From: Humulus lupulus
Lineage: Eukaryota; Streptophyta; Magnoliopsida; Rosales; Cannabaceae
Reading direction: 5' to 3'
Assembly: GCF_963169125.1 (NCBI RefSeq)
Contig: NC_084802.1
Span: 118,982,903-119,046,902, forward strand
Length of the DNA: 64,000 nucleotides
The notes under the pieces were generated by a model that did no database searches, was not told the origin of the DNA, and worked only from the letters and a program-made list of their open reading frames with translations. Of this stretch, positions 11,693 to 23,674 are shown in pieces. Position 1 is the first letter of the stretch. Each line of letters begins with the position of its first letter. Position numbers and translations under genes: made by a program.

Positions 11693-13500
11693 CAGCTATG
11701 AATCACTGTAGATATCAAGCGTCTTTATGCTCATATCCTTTGCCATTCTCAATCCAGCGAGGAGAGCTTCGTATTCCACTTCATTATTTGATGCAGTGAA
11801 GTCGAACCTGATGGCGCAGTGAAATCGATGCCCTTCCGGCGTTATCAATATCACTCCTGCTCCAGTGTGGGATTCGTTGGATGAGCCATCCATGAATAGC
11901 TTCCACAAAGGAGCTTTGTCTTGAGGCTCGGGCGCTTTAGGCTGTTCGCACTGCTCGCTGTCTGGGAGTTCGGTAAACTCCGCAATAAGGTCAGCCAAGA
12001 CTTGTCCTTTGACTGCTGCTCGCGGTGAATAAGTTATATCGAACTGTCCCAGTTCGACTGCCCACTTTAATAATTGTCCAGCCGCTTCCGGTTTTTGGAG
12101 GACTTGCCGAAGGGGTTGGTCAGTTAGGACTGTAATAGGATGGGCCTGAAAGTAGGGGCGTAACTTCCTAGAGGCCAGGATCAAGCAATATGCTAACCTC
12201 TCAATTGGTGGATATCTTAATTCTACGCCAATCAGTCTCTTGCTGACATAGTAGACTGCTTTTTGTATGCCTTCCTCCTCTCGCACTAACACCGCGCTGG
12301 CAGCAACTTCAGTAATCGCCAGATAAATAAACAAAGTTTCTCCTTCAATTGGCTTTGATAAGATAGGAGGTTGTGCCATATGGGCTTTCAAGGCCTGGAA
12401 TGCCTGCTCGCAGTCTCCTGTCCATTCAAACTTCTTATTTCCCCTAAGTAGATTGAAAAAAGGGACACACTTGTCTGTGGATTTTGAAATGAATCTACTT
12501 AGGGCTGCGATTCTTCCAGTTAAACTTTGTACATCTTTGATCTTTTCTGGCGACTTCATGTCGATCAGGGCTTTTATCTTGTCGGGGTTGGCCTCGATTC
12601 CTCTTGAATTTACAATAAACCCCAAAAACTTCCCTGATCCAACTCCAAAAGAACATTTGAGGGGATTTAACTTCATTTGGTACTTGTTTAACACACTAAA
12701 GCATTCTTGTAAATCCCTCACATGCCCTTCTGCCTTCTTGGACTTTACCAGCATGTCATCTACATATACCTCCATATTTACACCGATCTGCTCCTTGAAC
12801 ATGTGGTTGACTAGCCGTTGGTAAGTCGCACCTGCGTTTTTCAGTCCGAAGGGAATTACTTTGTAACAATATAAGCCCGTATCGGTCCGAAAGCTGGTGT
12901 GATCCTCGTCAGGGGGATGCATGCTAATCTGGTTGTAGCCTGAATATGCATCCATGAATGAGAGGATCTCGTGTCCTGCAGTTGCATCGACCAGCTGGTC
13001 GATCCTTGGGAGTGGGAAGCAGTCTTTTGGGCAGGCTTTATTGAGGTCCGTAAAATCCACACAGGTCCGCCACTTGCCGTTAGGCTTGGGAACCAGCACT
13101 GGATTGGAGACCCACGATGGATAAAATGCCACTCTGATGAACTCATTCTCCTTTAGTCTTTCGACTTCTTCTTTTAAGGCCCTTGATCTATCTTTATCGA
13201 GCAGCCTTCTTTTTTGTTGCACGGGTGGAAAGGTCTTGTCTATATTCAGGACATGGCTGATTACTGCAGGATCTATCCCAGCCATGTCTTTATGGGACCA
13301 GGCGAAAACCTCCTGGTTCTTTCGCAAAAATTCCACCAGTGTGTTCTTCGTGGTAAGCTCTAAGTTTCTCCCAACCTTTACGACTCTGGTTAGGTCTTTT
13401 TCGTCGAGTTGGCCTCCTCCAGGTCCTCGATGGGTCCAACATTTTCTTCAAAATCCCCAAAGCGAGGATCCAAATCTTTATCCTCACTTTGGGCAACACC
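11693..13500 (-). pseudogene. Element A: reverse transcriptase with two RNase H domains, broken
   Basis: The minus-strand frame from 13336 carries the RT finger and palm motifs (KWRTCVDFTDLNKACPKD, FMDAYSGYNQI) and the catalytic YVDD at codons about 191-194 (near 12764). It then has the original RNase H-like connection (KKFEWTGDCEQAF) and a second, archaeal-type RNase H (MDGSSNESHTGAGVIL ... ASNNEVEYEALL). Dual RNase H is diagnostic of the Tat lineage. An apparent one-base deletion near 13410 separates it from the protease frame, and a stop at 11693-11695 ends it inside RNase H 2. A different local frame spans 13290-13541 because of that shift. Confidence 0.9.
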
Positions 13501-14124
13501 CTATTTGGTGACTTCATCACCGGATTGGGCTTGTGTATCAACTGCCATCTGCAACCTATCCGAGGTAGTGCTCTTCGGCGCTACACTCTTTGCCTTCGTG
13601 ATTGAGGCGTTGTAGCACTCCCTGGCTTCCCTCTGGTTCCCCAACACGCGTCCTACCCCCGCATCTGTTGGGAACTTCATTGATAGGTGCCACATAGAGA
13701 CGACGGCTCGTAGATCAACCAGTATGGGCCTTCCAATAACGGCGTTGTACGCCGAGGGACAATCGACCACTACAAAAGTGGCGAGTAATGTCCTTGTTGC
13801 AGGCGCTGTACCCATCGTTACTGGGAGTTTGATCAATCCGGCGGGAGCGAGTCCTTCTCCAGAGAAGCCGTATATCGTTTGGTTGCAGGGCTCCAAGTCC
13901 TTAACGGACAATTTCATGCGTTCCAGTGTAGATTTATACAGGATATTCACTGAACTTCCTGTATCGACCAGTACCCTCTTCACCATCATATTGGCCATCT
14001 GGATGTCCACGACTAGCGGATCGGAATATGGGAACCTGACGTGTTGGGCATCGACATCAGAGAAGGTTATTTCACCCTCTTCTGACCGAGCCTTCTTTGG
14101 TGCACGGTCCTCCACAGTCATCAT
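13501..14124 (-). pseudogene. Element A: aspartic protease domain
   Basis: A minus-strand open frame of 207 codons contains the active-site loop VLVDTGSSVNILY and the flap-side segment AYNAVIGRPIL, typical of gypsy retropepsins that process gag-pol. A TAG stop at 13501-13503 and the frame break near 13410 cut it from RT. Upstream it continues into the C-terminal part of gag (14125-14509). Confidence 0.85.
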
Positions 14125-14509
14125 CTCGATGTCCTGGTCTGGCGCAGAGTCCGAGCATATCGTTCTCTGGCCTTTCTGCTATTTCCCGCGAGGTGCGGGC
14201 CTCCACAGATGGTTAAGAGTGTTCCAGCCATGGGGGCAGGCTGTAAGGGTGGTGAGCGTTGGCGCGTGGACGCCTGCTCATTGCCACCCGGAGCTTCTCG
14301 TTGGGAATTTCCCGAGGCCCGTACGTATCTTTGCAAGTGTCCTTATCTAATAAGGAACTCGATTTTGTCTTTCAACTGGTTGCATTCATTGGTATCATGT
14401 CCGTAGTCATTATGATAACAACAGAACTTGGTAGTGTCTCTCTTCGAAATATCCTTCCGAATGGGGCCAGGTTTTTTGTAAGGCACACTAGAGCTTGTGG
14501 CCTGGTAAA
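14125..14509 (-). pseudogene. Element A: C-terminal gag segment with zinc-knuckle-like motif
   Basis: This is the part of gag beyond the solo LTR insertion. On the minus strand it reads a nucleic-acid-binding knuckle of the form CCYHNDYGHDTNEC followed by a lysine/glutamate stretch. The gag of Tat elements normally ends with such a knuckle before protease. It is separated from the rest of gag by the 2.42-kb insertion and carries further stops. Confidence 0.7.
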
Positions 14510-16929
14510 TGTAACGCCCTACTTCCTTAGAGCCGTTACTAAGTGAGTTTTAAGACAAAACAGTGCAATGAACTCGCCAACCGAGGTTTTGAAACAAAAG
14601 TGTGTCTAATAAAAGTTAAGGCTGTAATCGTTGAAAGTGCGTTGACTTAATAAAAACTTTTAGTATTAAACAATTGGGATCCCAAAATAAGGTTTGAAAA
14701 CTATTTACATCTTGAAATAAGTTTACAGTTGATCAGTTCTAAAAATCATAGATTATTACAGCCATTTTCAAACAAACCCCCAACCAAAGCAGTCGGGCAG
14801 GCCAAACATGTACGCGTCGCTTCACGCTCTCCGTACTCATGGTTGGTTGACTCAGACATTGCCCTTACCTGCAACATAGAGCACCCGTGAGCCGAAGCCC
14901 AGCAAGAAAACTCATGCAGAACATAACATATGCAATTTATACAGTCTATCATATCAGATAATCCACAGATAAACAAGTCAACCATTAGACTAAGCAAACA
15001 CGGCCATGCCGCCCCAGAACCCTTACCGAAGCCTGGGGTATCGGTTCACACCGTAAGGATAACACACGTATCCACTGGGCCCTGCCCTGACTATAGCATC
15101 CCATGTGCTAAGTGTTACTTTCGGCCCCGTTGCCGCACCCGGCCTACGCCGCTCTCAGCCCTTGCCGTTCATTTTATTATAATCACACATATAATATAAC
15201 ACAACAACATTCGAACGAATAATAATTCATTTAAGTCTGTATTCTAACATGTCATGGAATATAGGGCCATGCCCGGAAATCATCTCATCATGCAACATGC
15301 AATATAGGGCCGTGCCCTGCAATCACACTAAGGGCCCATGCCCTATCCTACGGGTGTTATAGTTTTCTTACCTTTCCCTTCAATAGCTTAGATCACCTGA
15401 CTCCTTGAGCACGATCCCACTCGAGCCTTAGCGCACACCTAAGCACAAACATAGGTCAAAGTCAACACCGAACCCCAAATCCGAAAACCTAGCCTCGGGA
15501 CCAATACCGAGCCCCCGGGAAGTCCTAAATCCCCAAAACAAAGTGGCGGAATTGAGCCCCGAACCCTAGGTCAAAATTCCTCTCAAAAACCCAAAAATTC
15601 ACCTCTGTGAACAGTGCAGCGCTACAGCGCTCTAAAGAGGGCGCTGTAGCGCTACAAGCAGAACACTCCCCCCAGAACAGGGGCTAGCGCTACAACGCCC
15701 ACTGACTAGCGTTGTAGCGCTAGTTGCAGCCCAGAAAACCCAAAATCGCATTTCTGCGATTTCTTTCAACCAATCTCAAACCAAACTTCCCCAAATCTTT
15801 ACCAAACTCAAAATCAAGCTTATGAACACTCTCCATTCATCCCAAGCATCCCAAATCCTCAAATCCCAAGAACATTTATCCCAAATCTCAAAATCTACCA
15901 TGAACAACCCTAAGCTCAGAAATTCAGTCAACAACAAAGTTAAAGGCTTAGAATTCTTACCATTGATGCAAATTTCGACCTTGATTCAACCCTAGGCCTC
16001 CCTAGCTTGTTTATCATCAAAGCTTGCCCAGAATTTCCCTAAAATTCCCATCAACTCAGCTCAAAACACAGCTCAAACCATCAAAAACCCTTAAAACTGA
16101 AATCTCTAAAACTTACCTCAAAAGTTGATGTGTTCTTGCCAAATCTTCAAGTCTAACCCAAGATCCTTGATGCACAGCCTACCATTGCTCTCCACTAAGC
16201 TTTGCTCCAAGAAATATGGAGCGGAATGGTGCAAAAATGCACAAACCGACCCTTGTGAAAACCCCTCTGTTTTCCCTCTTTTCTTTCTTTCCTTTTTCTC
16301 CACAACCAACACTCTCTATAAATCCCACTAAGTGTAAAGCCTCATAAATCAATCTCTAAAAGCAAAATGACCAAAATGCCCTTCCTACTAATTCTAAATC
16401 CTTTTGTCCAAATAGGGCCATTTTAGTCATTTTACCCAATTCCCGCTAATCCTCAAGTGTCTCTAATATTTTCCCGCTACCTTCCAACACCTGATAAACT
16501 CCAAATAAGTATCCCCCATCATCAAAATAAATCTCAATCTATTCACTGAATTCCTGTTCATACCCCCAGGCTCGCCCCGAGCCGGGTATAAATTCTCGTC
16601 ATGACTTTCCGCTAGCCTGCTCACTGGGATCGCCTCGAGTCACAAATCACAGATACACCCACATCACAATGTGGTCTCAACAATCATCACATATCAATAC
16701 AGTTATGCCCAACATGGCCAAAATTACAATTATGCCCTCTAACACGATCCGGGCCTACATGCATACTAATATACATAGTCATGCATCTCAAATAAACAAA
16801 TAGTCATATAACATGCTTTAAATCATAATCATGCATTTAACTCATCAAAGTCACACATAAATCCCATCATGCCCTCCTGGCACGCTAATCAAGGCCCTTA
16901 AGCCTTATTAGCTAATTTGGGTTGTTACA
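14510..16929 (-). mobile_element. Solo LTR of the TGTAAC chromovirus-like family, inside gag of A
   Basis: It starts TGTAACGCCC and ends GGTTGTTACA, with a perfect 5-bp duplication gtaaa (14505-14509 and 16930-16934). The right end, read on the minus strand, begins like the 5' end of the LTRs of element E (AGCTAATAAGGCTTA versus ACCTAATAAGGCTTA), so it lies in minus orientation. At 2420 bp it is LTR-sized and has no internal genes. This is what homologous recombination between two LTRs of one element leaves behind. It contains a GC-rich block (15618-15725) of repeated agcgctac words. Confidence 0.92.
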
Positions 16930-16934
16930 GTAAA

Positions 16935-18852
16935 CCTCCCCCCGAGACTCAACGAGGGCAGTGTAGTTAGTGAATCGGGGTTCATAACGATTACCCTTGG
17001 CTCGTTTGTTGTCGGAGGTGGAAGGCTCGTTATATGGCCGTTTTCCACCATTCTTGCCATTGCCGTTGCCGTTCCCGTTGCCATTAGGTTTAGAACCATT
17101 GGCTACTTTGGCGGGTTCGACAGCCTTTTTACCCTTGTTTGAGGGCTTTCCATCGTCAGCAATGGCTTCTTCGAGCTTGATGTAGCGATCAGCTCGGTCT
17201 AAAAATTCTTGGGTAGTTCTCACTCCTTCTTTTCAGAGACTTTTCCAGAGGGGAGAACAACGTTTAACCCCTGCGGTAATGGCCATCATCTTGCCTTCGT
17301 CTCCCACCGTTTTTGCTCCAGCCGCCGCTCACATAAAGCGCTGGACGTAATCTTTTACTGACTCCCCATCCTGCTGGCGAATTTCGACTAGCTGGTTTGC
17401 TTTGGTCGGGTGCACACGACCTGCATAGAACTGTCCGTAGAACTCCCTTACGAACATTTCCCAGGAAACTATGCTTGCGGGAGGGAACTTGAAGAACCAT
17501 TCCTGCGCAGCTTCAGAAAGTGTTGCAGGGAAGATCCTGCACCGAGCGTCTTCAGACACTTTCTGAATGTCCATTTGAATTTCAAACTTGTTGACATGAG
17601 AGACCGGGTCTCCATACCCGTCAAAGTTTGGGAGTGTAGGCATTTTGAACTTGCTTGGGGTTTCGGCATTAGCGATCCTCTGTACGAAAGGAGTGCCTTT
17701 CCTCCTATCGTGGTCGATGTGGGATGTCCTTCCCCCGACCAGCTGTTGCACTGCCTGGTTGAGGGCGTCTATCTGGGCCTATACAGCGGCAGGAATCGCT
17801 GTGGCCTCTGTTGCCGGGGGGACGTTTTCGCCATGTCGCTCGCGGCGATCGTTAAGTACGTCACGCAAATCCTCGTCTCTTCTCCGCTGCTCGCTACGCT
17901 CGAGCCAGTTAAAGACATTATTTTGTCTGGGCTGCCCCCCAGCATCCCATCTATTGGGTTGGTCATCTTGAGGTACCTGGCTCTTGCCTTTACCTCTTTC
18001 TTCATTCCTTCAGCCAGCATTCCCTTTGCCTAAGTCAGCCTCATTATATCCATGGCCATCCCTGAACCTCGACTGGTTATGGTGGGATTGACTGTTCCCT
18101 CAATGTCCATTCCTGGCTGAACCGTCCCGAGCGTTAGAGGGCGGCCTGCGCTGGTCGTGGTGTCCCCGTGCATCATCGTGCCGTGGGGGACCCCGGACCG
18201 CAGAGCCTAACTCTGAATCCCTCCTATTACCAGGGGGATACTGTCCTCTGTTCGGTAGGTTTGGCCCATCATCCCTACGGCGTCTAGGACTGCGAGGCTG
18301 ATGCTCGGCCCTATTCTGCCTCTGTTGCGGGGGATTACCCCGAGCAGCTTGGGATGGTGGCTGCACCTCAGGGTCCAGCGGGGCGTCGTCATGGGGCGCT
18401 TGAGGCTGCTCGGGCCTTTGCGGACTCGAAGGCTGGATCGGCGGGCTTGGATTAGGACCCCTCTGGGGTGGTCCATCACCAAGTTGGTCAGGTTGCGAAG
18501 CAGGTGCGGGCCGATTCCTTGCCAGCTGCAAGGCTGCTTCGAGAGCTGCCATGGCTTCGTTCTGGCGGCGGTCCATCTCCGCCTGTGTTTCGCTTAGCTC
18601 CGCCCGCTGCCGTTCAATCTCCTGCTGCTGCCGTGCCACAACTCCGGCAACAGTCTCCTGACTGGCTCTCAGATTAGCCAGCTCTTCTTGCAACGCGCCC
18701 AGGGTACTCTTCAGCGTTACATCATCCATCTCTTCCTCCTCAAAGTCCAGATGTGGCTCATCCTCCGCCACGCTTGCAGGAGGAGGAGGAGGTGGCGGGT
18801 TTAATGGTGCAGCGGCGGCCGCCTGTCCAGTTTTCTTTGTAGCTTTCGCCAT
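16935..18852 (-). pseudogene. Element A: gag (N-terminal and capsid parts), broken
   Basis: A minus-strand frame starts at ATG 18852 (MAKATKKTGQ). It begins with a proline-rich low-complexity region and a glutamate/arginine/glutamine coiled coil (LGALQEELANLRASQE), then a charged RRRRDDG stretch. The capsid-like retrotrans_gag domain follows (KMPTLPNFDGYGDPVSHV ... EWFFKFPPASI), then a polar Gly-Asn tract. One reading frame runs throughout but has stops at 18100-18102, near 18020, near 17778, at 17329-17331 and near 17232. Most fit decay of CGA or CAG codons. The gene is then cut by the solo LTR at 16929. Confidence 0.85.
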
Positions 18853-18879
18853 CGGTTTTTCTTAGCAATGATATGTCAA

Positions 18880-18898
18880 GCTCTTAATGAAAGCACCA
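18880..18898 (-). other. Primer-binding-site-like sequence of element A
   Basis: On the minus strand, 3 bases after the 5' LTR end, it reads TGGTGCTTTCATTAAGAGC. Element B has the same site at the same offset with one base changed (33275-33293). The leading TGG complements a tRNA CCA end, but I cannot assign the tRNA. It is clearly not the initiator-Met site that elements C and E use. Confidence 0.6.
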
Positions 18899-18901
18899 GA
18901 A

Positions 18902-19481
18902 TGTTGACCCAAGATTTGGCCAACTGACACGGAGTCAGAATATGCTTGATATGATGAGAAGAATGTAATGACAAAAACGAATAACAACACGATATTTTTA
19001 TAGTGGTTCAGCCCCAAGGTTTGGTAATAACCTACGTCCACTTAGACTATTATTGATATAGAATCAAAGGGGTGATCAAAGAACAAGGGTTCAATGAGTT
19101 TCACTAACCTCTGAAGAACAATACAATATCACTAGGAGAATTACTATAGTCTCAAATAATTCAAAAGCCAAAAGTCCCTTCCTTGAGCTATCTTTTGCTA
19201 TTTATAGGCTCAAGGGGGATTACAAAAGATTGTTACAGATATTCTCTCCTGAATAATCGGATATCCAGGAGATTGTGCGAGATAAATTCGGGATTCACAA
19301 AGATCTTCCCATAAATGTTGCTTTGTATGCGGAACTATCGACCAGATTGGTCGCAGGTAAGATTGGGCCGCACTGCTTCTAATGTGTTTTCTGGTCGATA
19401 CTCTAATAGAATGTTTCCAGGTGTCAGCCACGCGTCCAGGGATCACTTGCCACGTCATCAATGCTAATTTTTTGGATAACA
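18902..19481 (-). repeat. Element A 5' LTR (580 bp)
   Basis: This is the partner of 5425-6014. Its outer end is followed by the duplication atgtc at 19482-19486. On the minus strand there is a TATAAAAATA promoter-like word near 18991-19001, about 90-100 bases before the LTR's inner end. Host DNA of only about 150 bases (19487-19639) separates it from element B. Confidence 0.9.
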
Positions 19482-19927
19482 ATGTCTAACAACTATAAAC
19501 AAGTTAAACTTGAACTAAACTGATCTTCTAAAACCTGCATAAACCAGCTCCACTTCATTCTACAATATACATTCCCAATAAGAAAGCTCTAATTACCCAC
19601 TGAACTTTTATAATTGATTAAAAATTAAAATTAGATTTGAAAATTGTTGATGCGACTTTTCGCCAACAGTAAATTAAGAAATCAAACAAGAAATATATTA
19701 GTGCTTATTTGTAAATTGTAATGAACTATGTGAACAACTTCTCACACACATAATTTTACGTGGTTCAGTGGTTAAAGTTCACTTAGTCCATGAGACAGTA
19801 TTATTATTCACTCACAATTTCTGCAGAGTTTTTGTAATACAAAAGACAGTCCATTTTTCTGTCCATTATCCCTGATATTTATAGTGGAATTTCCTGGACA
19901 AGTTTGCGTAACTGTGTGCATAAATAT

Positions 19928-22900
19928 TGTAACGCCCTGGATAGCCAAGACCGCTACACTGTGTACTTATAAAGGTGCAGGACTTGCTAATCAAGTCATT
20001 TAGTTAAAAACGTGTTTGCTAAAATCATTAATGCGCTAAGGTTAAAAGGTTTTGGTCTCAAAAGATACTTTTCATATAACTAAACATTTTTTTTTACACA
20101 TGGGATCCCAAAAGGAACAGCGTTTAAAAGTCAGTTTACAAAATTTCCAAAGTACAAACAACCACTAGCCACTCTAAGGGCAAAACAGACGTTTATGGTT
20201 CTCCTGTTCCTGTCTCCCCTCAACTGTGGCGGCTGAGCAGCTGTTCATGTACATTCTGCTCCCAGAGCTCTCCGAATCAGGGCTGATCAAGCTTGCCCTT
20301 GCCTTTACCTGCACCACGAAGCACCCGTGAGCCAAGGCCCAGCAAGAAAACATCACATTATATAACAAACAATGATAACAATTTAATAACCCTTTAAGCA
20401 TGATCATATACTTAACATTCTACACTAATCACATAGCACGTAGATACAACCAATGATTCAACCAATTAACACTCAGCTATTCAGCATGACAAATCCACCA
20501 ATCAATAATAACAATCAAGTCATATGATAATCAGGGTTGACACCTTAGGTCGCATCCTCTGCTTACCCCACTGACTCCGACCCGCTTAAACAGAGCTCAG
20601 TGCATAATAAGCTGTCCTCAACTACCAGTGGCCGAGCGCGCGCCCTGTGTGCTAATGTATACTCTGGCACTCTTAGGCCGTTTGTCTACTATTTATATGG
20701 CATAATACCATCCTCTATAAAGCATACAAAACAGGGAACCCTTAGTCCCATTATAAATCCACAACCAGGTGCAGTTTTCATACCTTTAGTTTCAAAGTGT
20801 ACTCGTTACGCGAGATGCCTCTTGAGCACGATCTGTTTCCCGAGCCCATAGCTTATACCTAGTCACAACCAAGATAAGGGATACCATTAATAATTGTAAA
20901 AGGGCTTCTAAATAAGGTTCTAGTCTCTGGAACATCGAATTCCACCAAACACGGTAGTAGATTCAATCCCGAGCACCCTAGGTTAAATTCCCATGCTTAA
21001 AATCCAAAAACCCCTAATTTCCTTAAAGTCCCATGTCGCGGCATGGCCCCCAACCAGAGCCCATCTAGGCTCAGAACCAGACACGGGCCGCAGCCCTACA
21101 TAGACCATGCCGCGGCCCGCCCTCCATCTCCAACATCCATCAGCTTCAGAGGGCCACGACTCACCAAGAACTATGCCGCGGCCCGACCCCTTCGAACCTA
21201 GAAAAACCTCCATTTTTGACTCTCAAACGTCACTCAAAACCATCCAAAACTATCCCAATTCCACAACTCAATTATCACAAAGCTTCTAACACGATTCCAA
21301 CAACATAACCCAACAAAAACTTAGCCTAGAAACTCACCAAAATCTCACTTCAATTTCTAAAACTTAAAAGCTTAAAAACATAAAATTAGCATAATTTTAA
21401 ATGGGTATGCGTAACACACCCATTAAATTAGCATAATGTAAATGGGTATGCGTAACATACCTTTGCCATGGAACTTAAAAATTATGATACTATTAATATT
21501 AATAGTATCAGAATAATTCTGATAATATAAATAATATCTAAATAATGTATAACAAAATATTATCATAATTATTCTGATACTATTAATATTAATAGTATCA
21601 GAATTTTTAAGTTCCATGGCAAAGGTATGTTACGCATACCCATTTATATTATGCTAATTTAATGGGTGTGTTATGCATACCCATTTAAAATTATGCTAAT
21701 TTTAATGGGAATGCTTAATTTTGGGTGTGCGTAACACACCCATTAAATTAGCATAATGTAAATGGGTATGCGTAACATACCTTTGCCATGGAACTTAAAA
21801 ATTATGATACTATTAATATTAATAGTATCAGAATAATTCTGATAATATTTAGATATTATTTATATTATCAGAATTATTCTGATACTATTAATATTAATAG
21901 TATCATAATTTTTAAGTTCCATGGCAAAGGTATGTTACGCATACCCGTTTATATTATGCTAATTTAATGGGTGTGTTACGCATACCTATTTAAAATTATG
22001 CTAATTTTAATGGGAATGCTTAATTTTGGGTGTGTATAGGGTAATTTTTCCGAATCTAGTTCTAAATGCTGGACTGATCTTTCTTCGCTTCACAGAGGAT
22101 CCATTATTCTAGATAGAGATAGACAGGAACTAAGTAATAAGAACAGAACCCTATACACACCCAAAATTAAGCATTCCCATTAAAATTAGCATAATTTTAA
22201 ATGGGTATGCGTAACACACCCATTAAATTAGCATAATATAAATGGGTATGCGTAACATACCTTTGCCATGGAACTTAAAAATTCTGATACTATTAATATT
22301 AATAGTATTAGAATAATTATGATAATATTTTGCTATACATTATTTAGATATTATTTATATACTCACCAGTCAAGGAAACACTAAAGTTCAGCCATTAAAC
22401 CAAAATTCGAGCTTACTTTCTTTGATGAACCAGCTCTCTAAAAGATTTATGAGCTAACTCCTAGGTCCCAAGCTTCAATTCAATCCTTCAATGTCAAAAC
22501 CCATAACACCTCAAAACTCAGCCATAAACATAGAATTTAACCACCATGCATAAAGCTTTTAGCTGACCTTAAGTCTGGTTGAACTCCTTAGCTGAACACT
22601 AGATTAACCCTCCAAAACTTCAGCTCAATCCACTGAATTCCCAGCTAAGTTCTTCTAAGTTTTCTGTGGTGTTCTTGAGAGAGAAAGGGAGAAAGAGGGA
22701 AGGGTCGATTTAACTTGTGTTATACTATTTTCTAAAGTTTCTTTAGTCTATCCTTAAGTTAATCCCGAGGCTCGGGGTACCGAAAATGTCCCCGAGGGCC
22801 AAATGGTAAAATTCCCCAGTATTCCCACCTAAGCTTCCTAACCTCAAATATATCTCCAATTATTTATTTCCATAACCTGATAACCTAAATAACCATCCAA

Positions 22901-23190
22901 TACCTGAGACACCCCTTGACTTGCCCCAAGTCAAGTATTAAGCCCCGTTGTGACTTTCCCGCTAACTAGCTCCCTAAGATCGCCTCAAGTTGCATGCTGC
23001 ATATTTACCCACATAATAATGTGGTTCTCACAAATATAACATATAATCACATTTACATTCATATAACCATACAATCATGCTTATCATATAATCACGCGTT
23101 AAATTAATAAATTCACACATAAACCAATTATGCCCTCCCGACACACTTATCAAGGCCCTTAAGCCATATTAGTGATTGTGGGTCATTACA
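19928..23190 (-). mobile_element. Solo LTR of the TGTAAC family, inside LTR of B
   Basis: It starts TGTAACGCCC, ends GGTCATTACA and has the 5-bp duplication aatat (19923-19927 and 23191-23195). Orientation is minus, judged by its right end (ttatcaaggcccttaagcc) matching the LTR 5' end of C and E in reverse. At 3263 bp it is about 950 bp longer than its relatives because it contains the palindromic array at 21383-22335. It also has a GC-rich block with gccgcggcccg words (21035-21190). No coding sequence. Confidence 0.9.
21383..22335. repeat. Array of alternating inverted repeats (+ - + - +)
   Basis: A unit of roughly 150-170 bp occurs five times with alternating orientation: about 21383-21540 (+), 21550-21720 (-), 21722-21850 (+), 21865-22041 (-) and 22148-22335 (+). 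Each unit carries gtatgcgtaacataccttt, ccatggaacttaaaaatt and the perfect 24-bp palindrome centred on actattaatattaatagt. A non-repeated 106-bp loop (22042-22147) lies between units 4 and 5. Adjacent units can pair into hairpins. It looks like a fold-back or MITE that inserted into, or rearranged with, copies of itself. Confidence 0.85.
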
Positions 23191-23656
23191 AATATGGTAA
23201 GCATTTAATCAAGATAATTCTCATTTACATAGGGATACGATTGCCTATCGAAATTACTCCTGTTATCTCAGATAATAAATGTGTAATACAGCCTGGACAT
23301 TAATGAGCGTATAAAGAGCCTCCAAGTCTTTCAGGATCCTTCATTAAGCGTCATGGCCAGGTTTCCACGAGCTGAACATCTTCATTGAGCTGGTGATCAA
23401 AGAGTATCTGAACCTTAGTTCGGATTAAGTTCAGAGCACCCTAATGGGGATCTGACCACTACATGTCTCGAACTGGATCATCATCCTGTGAGGCGTTCTG
23501 ATAATTATTTGCATGCCGTACTGTCAATTCCTAACTCGAGCTGCTCATAGGATGTTTATGCCAACTGTACCCCTAGCTGAGTGGTTCAATCCATGATAAT
23601 TTTTAGGGTACAACATTTGCCCCCCAAAGCTCCTGCTCGTGCTTGACGTCAACATT

Positions 23657-23674
23657 CCCCCCCCCCCCCCCCCC
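23657..23674 (+). repeat. 18-base poly-C run at the B-C junction
   Basis: Eighteen consecutive C residues lie exactly where element B sequence (ending near cgtgcttgacgtcaacatt) meets the truncated LTR of element C. It may be a repair scar or a sequencing/assembly artefact. Confidence 0.85.

Larger units (their letters stand above)
5425..19481 (-). mobile_element. Element A: Ty3/gypsy Tat-type LTR retrotransposon with antisense gene
   Basis: The element is bounded by LTRs at 5425-6014 and 18902-19481 that start TGTTGACC and end GATAACA, and is flanked by a perfect 5-bp duplication, atgtc (5420-5424 and 19482-19486). Minus-strand order from the right: 5' LTR, PBS-like site, gag, protease, RT, two RNase H domains, integrase, 3' LTR. 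On the plus strand, between integrase and the 3' LTR, lies a spliced extra gene (6850-9495). Dual RNase H, the gag-pol order and an extra antisense gene match the non-chromovirus Tat lineage. Total length is 14.06 kb including a 2.42-kb solo LTR inserted in gag. At least five nonsense codons in gag and several in pol make it non-autonomous now. Confidence 0.92.
19645..23615 (-). repeat. Element B 3' LTR, split by a solo LTR
   Basis: The segments 19645-19927 and 23191-23615 together align with the intact copy at 33297-34001 (about 705 bp). For example, gtgtgcataaatat before the break and ggtaagcatttaatc after it are contiguous at 33566-33594. The split is caused by the insertion at 19928-23190, whose target duplication is aatat. 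Confidence 0.92.

Noticed and set aside
13724..14350. 208-codon plus-strand frame opposite protease
   Set aside because: It mirrors the conserved minus-strand protease and gag frame (DTGSS motif), has no recognisable domain and no promoter.
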